DNA of 64,000 bases from Ruminobacter sp964520475 (GCA_964520475.1 CAZFNS010000007.1:33205-97204); one strand, 5' to 3'. Numbered from the stretch's first letter, positions 35,485 to 44,189 are shown. The notes: generated from the letters alone by a model not told the origin. Made by a program: numbers and translations.

Positions 35485-36381
35485 TCAGCTTTTGCCGCCG
35501 CCGTCCGCCGCCGGGGCGGGCGCGGGCCGGTCGCTCTTCAGCTCGAAGCGCGACTCCCGGACGGCTTCCTTGACGTTCTTGAGGTTGGAGACGAACTGCG
35601 GGCCCTTCCTCAGGAACAGGCCGGTGGCCAGCACGTCGACCAGGGCGAGCTGGGCGAGCCGCGAGGCCATGGGGATGTAGACGTCGGTGTCCTCCGGGAT
35701 CTTCGTCGACAGCACCAGCGAGCACTCCTCGGCGAGCGGGCTGTTCTCGGCGGTGATGCCGATGACGGTCGCCCGGCGGTTGCGCGCGTACCGCGCCACC
35801 TCGACCAGGTTCTTGGTCCGGCCCGTGTGGGAGATCATCACGAACACGTCCTCGAGGCTGCAGTTCGACGCGCTCATGAGCATCATCACCGGATCCTCGA
35901 AGTAATTGCAGGGGATGTTGAAGCGGAAGAACTTGTTGAGCATGTCGTGGGCCACCGTGGCGCTCGCCCCCACGCCGCAGAAGGTGATGCGGCGCGCGCA
36001 GCTCAGCACGTCGACGCAGCGCTGGATGACGCGGATGTCGGCGTTCTTGCGGGTCTCGTTGAGGATGGAGATCTCGGAGTCGAAGATCTTGCGCGTGTAG
36101 TTCTCGGTGCTGTCGTTCTCGTCGACGTGGATGTTGACGTAGGGGATGCCCTTCGCGAGCGTCTGGGCGAGCTTCAACTTGAAGTCGGGGTAGCCCTCCG
36201 TGTTTATCTTCTGGCAGAACCGGTGGACCGTGGGCTCGGAGACCCCGGCGCTTTTGGCCAGCTGGGCGATGCTGGAGGCGATGACCTTCTGGGGTTTTTC
36301 CAGCACCACGTCCGCTATCTTCTTTTCCTTGGGGCTGAAGTACTCGTACCTGCCCTTGATGAAATCCAAAAAGTTCAACAT
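35485..36381 (-). CDS. hexR: HexR, RpiR-family regulator of central carbon metabolism
   Basis: 298 residues. N-terminal helix-turn-helix (KKIADVVLEKPQKVIASSIA, then AGVSEPTVHRFCQ) and a C-terminal SIS sugar-phosphate domain (CGVGASATVAHDMLNKFFRFN, ISHTGRTKNLVEVA, VPEDTD-like IPEDTDVYIPMASRLAQL). It is close to E. coli HexR, which senses KDPG and represses glucose and Entner-Doudoroff genes. It is divergent from glk, a usual HexR target. The tail of about 15 Pro/Ala/Asp residues is extra. ATG at 36381. Confidence 0.95.
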   Translation of the reverse strand: MLNFLDFIKGRYEYFSPKEKKIADVVLEKPQKVIASSIAQLAKSAGVSEPTVHRFCQKINTEGYPDFKLKLAQTLAKGIPYVNIHVDENDSTENYTRKIFDSEISILNETRKNADIRVIQRCVDVLSCARRITFCGVGASATVAHDMLNKFFRFNIPCNYFEDPVMMLMSASNCSLEDVFVMISHTGRTKNLVEVARYARNRRATVIGITAENSPLAEECSLVLSTKIPEDTDVYIPMASRLAQLALVDVLATGLFLRKGPQFVSNLKNVKEAVRESRFELKSDRPAPAPAADGGGKS

Positions 36382-36455
36382 ATTTCCGTAACCGCTCTCA
36401 AGCCTGGCAAGCTCCGGGACCGTCCGCGCGCGGCCGCGCGCGTCCCGCTCTCGTA

Positions 36456-36551
36456 TTAATTTTAATTTTAGTCCGCGATAATTTCATGACGGGAGTTTAA
36501 AATTTTTAAACGCGCCGGGAAATTTACCGCGCAAAGTATCTTAATTTTAAT
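36456..36551. repeat. Direct repeat TTAATTTTAAT (two copies) in the hexR-glk region
   Basis: Identical 11-mers at 36456-36466 and 36541-36551, 85 bp apart, flanking the palindrome at 36495-36511. In GC-rich DNA this is conspicuous and may mark operator sites. Confidence 0.45.
36495..36511. repeat. 17-bp AT-rich palindrome upstream of hexR
   Basis: GTTTAAAA-T-TTTTAAAC, perfect 8-base arms. It does not match the HexR consensus TGTAATTAAATTACA. Confidence 0.5.
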
Positions 36552-36558
36552 GGCTTGT

Positions 36559-36570
36559 GATAACGTTTTC
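36559..36570. promoter_or_regulatory. LacI-family-like operator candidate
   Basis: GATAACGTTTTC, with the AACGTT centre common in LacI/GalR/PurR operators. A near-identical 12-mer (GAGAACGTTTTC) occurs at 58159-58170. Confidence 0.25.
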
Positions 36571-36763
36571 AAAAACCGTTCCCCGCTTTTGTGCTGTATG
36601 TGCCGTTTTGGCGGCGGGAGATCCCCGAAACCCGGAATCGATTTACGGCGGGCGGCGCGGCGCCCCGGGGCCGCCGCCGCGGGGCCGGTTCCCGAAAAAC
36701 AAAACCCCGATCATCATTTTGGATTTTGCCCCGGGCGGAAGGGGCCCGGAAGGGGCGCATTAA

Positions 36764-36793
36764 TTGACGGGCCGGCGGCCGGGAGAGTATAAT
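36764..36793 (+). promoter_or_regulatory. Sigma70-type promoter for glk
   Basis: TTGACG (36764-36769), 18-bp spacer, TATAAT (36788-36793), about 120 bp before glk. TTTAATTACGTTAAG at 36795-36809, at the transcript start, matches the HexR consensus at 10 of 15 positions and is a weak operator candidate. The rest of 36571-36763 shows nothing I recognise. Confidence 0.65.
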
Positions 36794-36913
36794 CTTTAAT
36801 TACGTTAAGCCGCGCGCCCGCCCCGGAGGGCCGTTTCCCCGGCCCGGCGGGCGGCGGCGCCCCGCGCTGGAAACAGCGGATTTGCAGAGAATTTATTTTA
36901 GGAGTTGTCAGAA

Positions 36914-37885
36914 ATGCCAGGATTTGCATTAGTCGGAGACGTCGGCGGCACCAACGCCCGGATCGCGTTGTGCGACATTGATACCGGTGAGATCAGGGAC
37001 ACCGTCGTTTACTCGGCCGTGGAGAACGAGAGCCTCGAGGGCGTGCTGAAGGCCTACATGGCGGATCACGCCGCCACTCCCGTGAGCGAGGCCTGCATCG
37101 CCATCGCCTGCCCGGTCATCGGCGACCACGTGGCCATGACCAACAATCCCTGGGAATTCTCCATCTCCGAAATGCAGGCCAACCTCGGCCTCGCCAAACT
37201 CCTGGTAATCAACGACTTCACCGCCCAGTCCATGGCCGTCCCGGTCCTGTCCGAGAAGGACATGGTCAAGATCGGCGGCGGCGAGCCCGACCGGAGCAAG
37301 CCGGTGGCCGTGTACGGCGCCGGCACCGGCCTCGGGGTGGCGCACCTCTTCAACTACAACAACACCTGGTACAGCGTTCCCGGCGAGGGCGGCCACGTCG
37401 ACTTCGGCCCGAACAGCCCGGAGGAGGACCAGCTCCTGACCGTGCTGCGCGAGGAAGTCGGCCACGTCTCCTTCGAGCGGCTCCTGTCCGGCATGGGCCT
37501 CGTCAACATCTACCGCGCCATCGTCATCTCGGACAACCGCGTGCCCGAGGACCTCGAGCCCAAGGACGTGACGGCCCGGGCCCTCGAGGAGGATCCGGAC
37601 ACCGACTGCCACCGCGCCCTCAACCTGTTCTGCGTCCTGATGGGCCGCTTCGGGGGCAACCTGGCCCTCAACATCGGCGCCTTCGGCGGCGTGTACATTT
37701 CGGGCGGGATCGTGCCGCGCTTCCTCGACCACTTCGTGAACTCGGGGTTCCGGGTCGCGTTCGAGGACAAGGGCAGGTTCAGAAGCTACCTGCACGAGAT
37801 CCCCGTCTACGTGATCACCAACAAGTACACCGGCCTGATCGGCGCCGGCGCCTATCTCAGGCAGGAACTCGGCCTCAGGCTGTGA
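36914..37885 (+). CDS. glk: Glucokinase Glk
   Basis: 323 residues, cytosolic, phosphorylates glucose with ATP. It is very similar to the E. coli enzyme: ATP site ALVGDVGGTNARIALCDI at the N terminus, NDFTAQSMA with the catalytic Asp, VYGAGTGLGVAHLF, PGEGGHVDFGPNS, LSGMGLVNIYRAI and GGIVPRFLDHF. The ATG at 36914 follows GGAG by 9 bases; an upstream TTG is unlikely. Own promoter and terminator. Divergent from hexR. Confidence 0.97.
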   Translation: MPGFALVGDVGGTNARIALCDIDTGEIRDTVVYSAVENESLEGVLKAYMADHAATPVSEACIAIACPVIGDHVAMTNNPWEFSISEMQANLGLAKLLVINDFTAQSMAVPVLSEKDMVKIGGGEPDRSKPVAVYGAGTGLGVAHLFNYNNTWYSVPGEGGHVDFGPNSPEEDQLLTVLREEVGHVSFERLLSGMGLVNIYRAIVISDNRVPEDLEPKDVTARALEEDPDTDCHRALNLFCVLMGRFGGNLALNIGAFGGVYISGGIVPRFLDHFVNSGFRVAFEDKGRFRSYLHEIPVYVITNKYTGLIGAGAYLRQELGLRL

Positions 37886-37910
37886 CGCCCGGCCCGGGAT
37901 AAGGACGGCG

Positions 37911-37939
37911 ACGGCCGGGAGTCTCTCCCGGCCGTTTTT
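37911..37939 (+). terminator. Intrinsic terminator of glk
   Basis: ACGGCCGGGAG / CTCCCGGCCGT, 11-bp perfect stem with a TCT loop, then five T. Confidence 0.85.
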
Positions 37940-37977
37940 CGGATTAAGCGGCGCGGCGCGCGCCGGGGAGAGCGCGG

Positions 37978-38235
37978 ATGAAGCAAGACGGCAAGCCGAA
38001 CCTGGCGGCCCGGGCGGCCCTCGCGGCCGCGGCGGCCGGCCTGCTCGCGGCGGCGCTCCTCTTTCTCGAGGGGGCGTGGATCTTCGCGGCCCTCGCGGCC
38101 GCGGCCGCCGCGGGCGGCTGGCTCGCGGAGGGCATGCGCGCGGCGCTGTGCTACAAGGGCCAGTCCCCGGCCGGGACCGATCCGGCGGAGGATCCCTACG
38201 CGGACCTGGAAAAATACGAATCGGACGGCGAGTGA
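37978..38235 (+). CDS. Small membrane protein, unknown
   Basis: 85 residues: a Lys-containing start, two Ala/Leu-rich membrane helices (about 10-30 and 33-52), then an acidic tail rich in Asp and Glu. No family recognised. The ATG at 37978 follows GGGGAGAG at good spacing, which is the main support for it being real. Nine bases separate it from the next gene. Confidence 0.6.
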   Translation: MKQDGKPNLAARAALAAAAAGLLAAALLFLEGAWIFAALAAAAAAGGWLAEGMRAALCYKGQSPAGTDPAEDPYADLEKYESDGE

Positions 38236-38244
38236 GGCGCGGGC

Positions 38245-38550
38245 GTGAATCGGGACGAAGAAAAAGCGGCGGAAGAAAGGCGAACGGAAAACGGTCCGGC
38301 GCCGGACGGGGCGTCCCCGGGCGGCGGGCGGTTCGGCCCCGGCTATTACCTGAGGTGCGTGATCCTCCCGGCCGCGGCGGGGCTCGCGTGCGTCGTCTTC
38401 GGCTTTACGAAGGAGCCGGAGATTGTCGACTCGTGGTCGCGGCTCTGGATGCTGGCCAACCGGCAGCCCGCGTACGCGGGGGTTTTCGGGGGGTTCCTGC
38501 TGTACCTCGCGGGGCGCGCGTACCTGCGGGCGCGGGCCGCGAAAAAATAG
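38245..38550 (+). CDS. Small membrane protein, unknown
   Basis: 101 residues: a charged, Gly/Pro-rich N terminus (about 33 residues), two membrane helices (CVILPAAAGLACVVFGF and YAGVFGGFLLYLAGRAYL), and a basic end. GTG start at 38245 with GAGG upstream. It lies between the preceding small membrane protein and yoaA in the same direction and is probably cotranscribed with both. No family recognised. Confidence 0.6.
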   Translation: MNRDEEKAAEERRTENGPAPDGASPGGGRFGPGYYLRCVILPAAAGLACVVFGFTKEPEIVDSWSRLWMLANRQPAYAGVFGGFLLYLAGRAYLRARAAKK

Positions 38551-38589
38551 GACGGGTCCGGGCGGGTCCCGGGTTGCGACGGAGTGGCG

Positions 38590-41187
38590 ATGGCTGCGGA
38601 TGACGGAAAAAAAGGGCTTAATCTGAGTTTTCCCTCGCCCGGGGAGTTTTTCGGGAACCCGAACCGGGACGGGGCCCCCGGCGGCGGGCCGGGCCGGGCG
38701 GAGCCCTCCGGGCCCGCGCCGGCGGGGGAAGAGCCCCGCGCCGCCCGGGAGGGGGACGATCCGCCCGGAGACGGGCGCCGCCTCGATCCTGAGTTCGTGC
38801 GGGATTTCTTCCGCGCGGACGGGCCCCTCGCCGTGAAGCCCGGCTACCGGCTGCGCCCCGGCCAGGCCGACATGGCGGCCGCGGTCGCCCGGGTCGTCAA
38901 TCGTCCCGGGATCCTCGTGGTCGAGGCCGGCACGGGCGTCGGCAAGACCTTCGGGTACCTCGTGCCCATTCTCCTCTCGGGCAAAAAAGCCCTGATCGCC
39001 ACGTACTCCAAGGCCCTGCAGGACCAGCTCTACGACAAGGACATCGCCTTTCTCGGCGGGATCCTCGGGCGCGACGTCAAGATAGCCCTGCTCAAGGGCG
39101 CGGCCAACTACGTGTGCGTCAGGAACCTCCGCTCGGTCTTCGGCCTGCCCGGGGGCGAAGGCGAAGACGAAGACGGGGCGGGCTCCGGGCAGACGGGCCT
39201 CTTCGACGCCCTCCCGCCCGGAGAGGCGCGCGGCTCGCTGCCGGGCCTCGCCGACGCCGGAAAGATCAGCGCGGCCGTCGCCGACTATCTCGCCCGCTTC
39301 GGCAAATCGGGCGAGATCGACGAGTTCCGGGCGTTCATGCGCATGCGGGGCGCCGACGTCGGATCGTTCGGCCCGCAGGCCCTCGTCGTGAAAAAACTCA
39401 CCTGCCCCAAGAAAAAATGCCCGTTTTACGAAAACGGGTGCTTTTTCGTGAAGAACCGCAAAAACGCCAAGGAAGCCGACGTCGTCGTCGTCAACCAGTC
39501 CCTGCTGTGCTACGGGGTGCAGACGGAGGAGACCCTGTTCCCGAAGGCCCCGGTCGTGGTCGTCGACGAGGCGCACAAGTTCGAGAGCGTGCTCAGGGAC
39601 GCGTTCAGCCGGGAGGTGAGCGACGAGTCGCTGGGCGATCTCCTGGCCGAGGTCGAAAAGAGCGAGGTCTTCCGGGCCCCGCGCGGGCGCCGGACCCGGG
39701 CGGGGAGCGGCGCGGCGGACGGCGACGCCGCCGGGCGGACGGCGGAACTCCGCGACCGGCTGCGCGAAGCCCTGACGGATCTCGAGAATTTCATCGGCCC
39801 GCGGGGGACCGGTTCCTTCCGGGCGTGCCTGGACAACCGCTATACCGACGGGAACTTCCGCCTCCGTAAGGAGTTCGCCAAGTACGTGTATTCGATAAGC
39901 ACCTTCGCGCTGCCCGCGGGCGCGGGGGGGAGCGCCCCGGCGGGGATCGAGGCGGCGGAGGAGGGGTCGGTCGCCGACCTCGCGCCCGACCGGCTCCTCG
40001 AAGGCCTCGCCCGGCTGCGGGACAAGATCGCCGCGGCCGCGGCCCGCTTCGGGGAGCTGGTCCGGGCCGCGGCGGCCGCCGCCCCGGACGAGGATCGGGC
40101 CGCCCGCCTCCGGGAGGCGGCCGAGCCGATCCTCGCCGAGTTCGACGGGAGCTGCGGCTTCCTGGACGAGATCGCCGAGTACGCGGATCTCTGCCTCCGC
40201 GCGGGCGGGATCCCGGCCGAGGGCGCGTATTTCTGGTACCGCCTGGATCCCCGGCATTTCCGGCTCATCGCCACGCCCTTCAAGCCCGATCTCGCCTTCC
40301 GGCAGTTCTTCCTGGACCCTGACAAGGGCTACGAATCGTTCGTCTTCACCAGCGCCACCATCGGCTCGGCGGGCCCCGCCGCGCCCGGCGCGCCCCCCGA
40401 TTTCTCCGATTTCACGACGGCCGTGGGCGTCGCCGACGCCGCGCCCGTCTGCAAAAGGGTGCCGAGCCCCTTCGACCTGAAGAGGAACGCCCTGCTGTGC
40501 GTGCCCCGGGAGCTCGAGCGCTTCGCCCCCGGCGGCGCCGAGGCGCGCCCGGGCGTCGGGTACGCGACCCCGGCGAACATCGTGAAGATGCTCGAACCGG
40601 TCATAGCCGCCACGGCGGGAGGAATTTTTTTCCTGACCACGTCCTTCGAGTCCTGCCGCCGCTACGCCGAGGCGTTCCGCGCTTCCGCGCGGAAGGGGGG
40701 CGCCGCGGCCGGCCGGACGATCCTGGTCCAGGAGCGGGGCGGCGGCGACAACGCCCGGCTGCTCGAGACCTTCCGCAAAGCGGGCGACGCCGTGCTCGTG
40801 GGCACCAAATCGTTCTGGGAGGGCGTCGACATCCCGGGCAGCGCCCTGTCGCTGGTCATTATCGAGAAGATCCCGTTCCCGATGAAGTGCGTCCACAACT
40901 TCATGAGCGAAAAGCGCTGCGAGAGCGAGGGCTGCAACGGCTTCGACCGGGTCGACGTCGCGGCGGCGGTGATCGATCTGAAACAGGGGGCGGGCCGCCT
41001 GATCCGCACCGAGACCGACCGGGGCGCGGTGATCGTCCTCGCCCGCGAGCTCCTGCCGGACAGCCCCAAGCGCTACATGCGCCGGATCATTTCCAACCTG
41101 GCGCATTTCGGCGTCACCACGAGCCTCGACGACGTGAGGGCTTTCATGGCGGGGGAAGCCCCCCGCGGAGGTGCGGAAAACTTATGA
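38590..41187 (+). CDS. yoaA: YoaA, XPD/DinG-family iron-sulfur helicase
   Basis: 865 residues. ATP-dependent helicase: Walker A EAGTGVGKTF near residue 115, YSKALQDQL, DEAH box VVVVDEAHKFES, motif VI QGAGRLIRTETDRG. An iron-sulfur domain is marked by one Cys in GAANYVCVRNL and three in LTCPKKKCPFYENGC. E. coli YoaA works with the HolC subunit of polymerase III in repair of stalled forks; the same role is inferred. About 65 extra Gly/Pro-rich residues precede the helicase core, and an Ala-rich insert lies in the middle. I chose the ATG at 38590 over a GTG six bases earlier. The stop overlaps the tsaB start (ATGA); yoaA-tsaB adjacency is also found in E. coli. Confidence 0.92.
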   Translation: MAADDGKKGLNLSFPSPGEFFGNPNRDGAPGGGPGRAEPSGPAPAGEEPRAAREGDDPPGDGRRLDPEFVRDFFRADGPLAVKPGYRLRPGQADMAAAVARVVNRPGILVVEAGTGVGKTFGYLVPILLSGKKALIATYSKALQDQLYDKDIAFLGGILGRDVKIALLKGAANYVCVRNLRSVFGLPGGEGEDEDGAGSGQTGLFDALPPGEARGSLPGLADAGKISAAVADYLARFGKSGEIDEFRAFMRMRGADVGSFGPQALVVKKLTCPKKKCPFYENGCFFVKNRKNAKEADVVVVNQSLLCYGVQTEETLFPKAPVVVVDEAHKFESVLRDAFSREVSDESLGDLLAEVEKSEVFRAPRGRRTRAGSGAADGDAAGRTAELRDRLREALTDLENFIGPRGTGSFRACLDNRYTDGNFRLRKEFAKYVYSISTFALPAGAGGSAPAGIEAAEEGSVADLAPDRLLEGLARLRDKIAAAAARFGELVRAAAAAAPDEDRAARLREAAEPILAEFDGSCGFLDEIAEYADLCLRAGGIPAEGAYFWYRLDPRHFRLIATPFKPDLAFRQFFLDPDKGYESFVFTSATIGSAGPAAPGAPPDFSDFTTAVGVADAAPVCKRVPSPFDLKRNALLCVPRELERFAPGGAEARPGVGYATPANIVKMLEPVIAATAGGIFFLTTSFESCRRYAEAFRASARKGGAAAGRTILVQERGGGDNARLLETFRKAGDAVLVGTKSFWEGVDIPGSALSLVIIEKIPFPMKCVHNFMSEKRCESEGCNGFDRVDVAAAVIDLKQGAGRLIRTETDRGAVIVLARELLPDSPKRYMRRIISNLAHFGVTTSLDDVRAFMAGEAPRGGAENL

Positions 41188-41936
41188 CGGTTATTCTGGC
41201 GGTGGACGCGGCCACCGAAGGCTGCAGCGCGGCGCTTTTCCGGGACGGCGCCGTGCGCGCCGCGCGCCGGAGCGCGGCCCCCCGGGAGCACGCCCGGCTC
41301 CTGCTGCCCTACGTCGACGCGATCCTCAAAGAGAGCGGGCTCGCCCTCGCGGATCTCGACGCCCTGGCCTGCGGCCTGGGACCGGGATCCTTCACCGGGG
41401 TGCGCACGGGGGTGGGCGTGGCTCAGGGCCTCGCCTTCGGCGCGGGCAAAAAGCTCGTCGGGATCACCGACCTCGCGGCCCTCGCCCTCAGGGCGGCGCG
41501 CGTCGCCGCCCTGGACTGCGCCGCGGCCGCGACGGACGCGCGGATGGGGGAGGTTTACCTCGGTCTCTACGTCCTTAAGGACGGCTTCCCGGAGCCGCTC
41601 GTCCCCGAGGCGGTGCTCCCGCCCGGCCGGGCCCGGGAGCGGATCGCGGCGGCGCTCGGGGACCGGCGCTTCGCGGCCGCGGGAACCGGCTTCCGGGCGT
41701 ACCCGGAGCTGGCCGCGGGTTTCCCGGGCGCGGTCCGGACCGGGGACGATCTCCCGGACGCGGCGGAGATCGCCGAGATGGCCGCGCGGGTCTTCGCCGC
41801 GGGCGGGGGCCTCGACCCCGCTGACGTCCGGCCCGTGTACCTCCGCGACCGGGTCGCCTGGAAAAAGGCCGGGGAGCAAAAGCCGGGGATCCCCGGAGCG
41901 CCCGCCGATCCCGCCGCGGGCGCGGTCCGGGGCTGA
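41184..41936 (+). CDS. tsaB: TsaB, tRNA N6-threonylcarbamoyladenosine complex subunit
   Basis: 250 residues, ASKHA fold. Landmarks: LAVDAATEGCSAALF, HARLLLPYVD, ACGLGPGSFTGVRTGVGVAQGL, DARMGEVYLGLY. It scaffolds TsaD and TsaE in making t6A at position 37 of ANN-decoding tRNAs, an essential function in most bacteria. The last 40 residues are Pro/Ala-rich and beyond the usual end. Translation is coupled to yoaA. Confidence 0.94.
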   Translation: MTVILAVDAATEGCSAALFRDGAVRAARRSAAPREHARLLLPYVDAILKESGLALADLDALACGLGPGSFTGVRTGVGVAQGLAFGAGKKLVGITDLAALALRAARVAALDCAAAATDARMGEVYLGLYVLKDGFPEPLVPEAVLPPGRARERIAAALGDRRFAAAGTGFRAYPELAAGFPGAVRTGDDLPDAAEIAEMAARVFAAGGGLDPADVRPVYLRDRVAWKKAGEQKPGIPGAPADPAAGAVRG

Positions 41937-41953
41937 TTTGCGCGCTCCCGAAC

Positions 41954-41982
41954 TTGACAAGACCGGGCCGAGGTTGTATATC
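41954..41982 (+). promoter_or_regulatory. Sigma70-type promoter for the Gfo/Idh-like gene
   Basis: TTGACA (41954-41959), 17-bp spacer, TATATC (41977-41982). The leader of about 150 nt is GC-rich and shows nothing else I recognise. Confidence 0.75.
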
Positions 41983-42137
41983 TTTTATATGCACGCAAGC
42001 CGCGGAACCGCCGGCGCCGTCCCGCGCGCGCCGGCCCGCCCCGGGCTCCGTTCTTGCGCGGCGCACGGCCTCGTCTGTCCGGGACGCGGCTCCGGCGGAG
42101 CGGCCGGAATTGGTAATCCATCAGACGGGTGAATCGT

Positions 42138-43199
42138 ATGGCGTACAGCACGGCTTTTGCGCGCGGGCACGGGGTTGCCGTAATCGGCGTCAGTCCCGTC
42201 TCGATCCGGCGCATGAGACTTTACGAAAAGCTCGGCCGCCGCGTGACCGCCGTCTACACCCACCAGCCCAACAAGACCCGGGAACTGTTCCGGAGCCTCG
42301 GCTTTCCCGAGGACATCCCCGTTTTCGACAGCATCGCCAATTTCTGGAAACACGAGCCCTCGTCCTACGTGTACGTGGCGTCCCCCTGCGAGACGCGCAG
42401 CAAGTACGTCATCGAGGCCGTGCTGCACGAGCGGGACGTCATGGTCGAGCCCCTGATGGCGCTCAACATAACCGATCTGGCCCTGATCCAGCAGAATATC
42501 GTCAAGACCCGCCGCATCGTCATGGAGGCCAATCCCGCCCTGAATTCGCCCCTGCTCGCCTATCTCGGCCGGATCGTCAAAAACGGCTCCCCCTTCGGGG
42601 ACATCGGCGTCACGAACTCGCTGTTCGTGAGCATCGGCAAGGGGCACGGCGGCGCGGTCCCCGGCGGGGAAGGGGACCGGGAGATCCTGCGGGGGGCGCT
42701 CTTCGACCTCGGCTACCACGCCGTGTCCGCGGTGGTGGCGCTCGCGGGCTGCGGCATCGAGCTGATCAACTCGTACCAGGACCGGCCGGCCTCGGCGGGC
42801 GGCATGGACATGAACTCCAATTTCGTCCTGAAGAACGGGAACGGCATCGTCTCGATCGTGAACGTCTCGTACCTGAGCTCCATGCCCGACATCATCGACG
42901 TCGGCGCCGAGAAGGGCTACTACTGCGTCCGGGACTTCATCTCCTCCCAGAGGTACGACGTGATGCTGCGGGGCAAGGCCGCGGTCGAGTACGATCTGAA
43001 CGACTTCATCGTCCGGGAGTACGATCTGGATTTCACCTGCGACGACGAGGGCGAGTACAACGCCGTCGCCGAGATCCTCAATTTCGAGAAGGCGCTCGAC
43101 GCGGGCTACGACGGGTGCCTGGCCGGGGATCTCAACAAAATGCTCGAATCCAAGACGGTGGTCAGGATCCTGAACGAGATCCGGGCGAATTCCCGCTAG
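42138..43199 (+). CDS. Gfo/Idh/MocA-fold protein lacking the EKP lysine
   Basis: 353 residues. N-terminal nucleotide-binding fold (HGVAVIGVSP, VTAVYTHQ, YVYVASPC) and C-terminal alpha/beta domain with the family's DLGYH (Asp 190, His 194). The usual GXGXXG is replaced by GVSPVS, and the EKP motif, whose Lys acts in catalysis, reads VEPLM (Glu 104). It may be a divergent oxidoreductase or a non-catalytic sensor; no substrate can be given. The start is uncertain: ATG 42138 (chosen) or GTG 42129. It has its own promoter and a terminator shared with the convergent gene. Confidence 0.8.
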   Translation: MAYSTAFARGHGVAVIGVSPVSIRRMRLYEKLGRRVTAVYTHQPNKTRELFRSLGFPEDIPVFDSIANFWKHEPSSYVYVASPCETRSKYVIEAVLHERDVMVEPLMALNITDLALIQQNIVKTRRIVMEANPALNSPLLAYLGRIVKNGSPFGDIGVTNSLFVSIGKGHGGAVPGGEGDREILRGALFDLGYHAVSAVVALAGCGIELINSYQDRPASAGGMDMNSNFVLKNGNGIVSIVNVSYLSSMPDIIDVGAEKGYYCVRDFISSQRYDVMLRGKAAVEYDLNDFIVREYDLDFTCDDEGEYNAVAEILNFEKALDAGYDGCLAGDLNKMLESKTVVRILNEIRANSR

Positions 43200-43286
43200 G
43201 CGCGGTTCCGGCGCCGCGGCGGAAGAACGCGCAAAAAGCCAAGAAGCAAAAAAGCGCACAAAAAAGCAAAGATGCCGAAAGCAAAA

Positions 43287-43318
43287 GAAAAGGCTCTTCC
43301 CCGCGGAAGAGCCTTTTT
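43287..43318. terminator. Bidirectional terminator between two convergent genes
   Basis: AAAGGCTCTTCC / GGAAGAGCCTTT with loop CCGC, A run on the left and T run on the right. It is preceded by a purine-rich, A-rich stretch (43228-43286). Confidence 0.85.
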
Positions 43319-43336
43319 CGATCCGGTTGCCGGGGC

Positions 43337-44038
43337 TTATTCCCCCTCTTTCTCCCCGGCTTTCTCCTCGCCGTCGCCCGTCTTCATTTTCTTGTTGACG
43401 TCGGGAGCGGTGCTCTCGTCCGATCCGCCCGCGGAGGCGGCGTTCATGTCCGTGACGTCGGTCGACTCGATGCCCGGGGCCTCGCGGTACTTGGCCATGA
43501 CCTCGTTGATCATTTCGGGATCCGTTTCGGGGCCGAAGCAGTGGTTGGCGCTCTGCTCGAGGATCTTAAGGTTGCTCAGGCGGGCCGCCTCGACCTGGAG
43601 CACGCACTGGTCGTACTTCGCGGACTGCCGGCTGCGGTCGTACTTGTATTCGCACTCGATTTTCTTTTTGACGCTGTTGTCGTCGATGTGGCGCTTCTGG
43701 TAGGCCATCTTGTCGAAGGCGGAGTCGACGCAGGTCTGGAGACGGTCGAGTTCGTGCTTGCGCTGCTGCTCGAGCTGCTGGACGAGCTTGTCCTGGTTCC
43801 GGACGGCGAGCTCCGCCGCCTTTTCCTTGTTGGACTGCTTTATCGCCTCGAGCTGCTTGCTGGTGAAGGTGGTGTTGATGGATTCGATATGCTTCACGCC
43901 GTAGGGCTTGGTGGGGGAGTAATGGATGCTCCCGTCCTCGTCCACCCAGCGGTAAAAGGTGCTTCCCGCCACGGCCGCGGCCGAAGGGAGCGCGAACAGC
44001 GCCGCGGCGGCGGCCGCGAGAACAAGTTTTCTTAACAT
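43337..44038 (-). CDS. Exported DUF4124-domain protein
   Basis: 233 residues. Signal peptide MLRKLVLAAAAAALFALPS with a cleavage site near AAAVAG, directly followed by the short DUF4124 motif FYRWVDEDGSIHYSPTKP. Then comes a long, Gln/Lys/Glu-rich helical region with four Cys (TCVDSA, ECEYK, QCVLQ, HCFGP) and an acidic tail. Periplasmic; function unknown for the family. An ATG 12 bases upstream (44050) is an alternative start. Same strand as the next exported protein gene but separated from it by a promoter region. Confidence 0.8.
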   Translation of the reverse strand: MLRKLVLAAAAAALFALPSAAAVAGSTFYRWVDEDGSIHYSPTKPYGVKHIESINTTFTSKQLEAIKQSNKEKAAELAVRNQDKLVQQLEQQRKHELDRLQTCVDSAFDKMAYQKRHIDDNSVKKKIECEYKYDRSRQSAKYDQCVLQVEAARLSNLKILEQSANHCFGPETDPEMINEVMAKYREAPGIESTDVTDMNAASAGGSDESTAPDVNKKMKTGDGEEKAGEKEGE

Positions 44039-44148
44039 CGTGTAATCCATACGTAATCCGTTACATGGCCGCATAATCGCCGTAAAACCGGGCGCGCGGC
44101 CCGGGCGCGGGCGGCGCCGGGGGCGACTATGCGCAACTTTTTTAATAA

Positions 44149-44157
44149 ATTGTAGCA
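44149..44157 (-). promoter_or_regulatory. Extended -10 promoter for the DUF4124 gene
   Basis: Minus-strand TGC-TACAAT, about 115 bp before the start; poor -35. Confidence 0.45.
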
Positions 44158-44189
44158 GACGCGCCCGTCTTTGCATAGATTTTTGTAAA

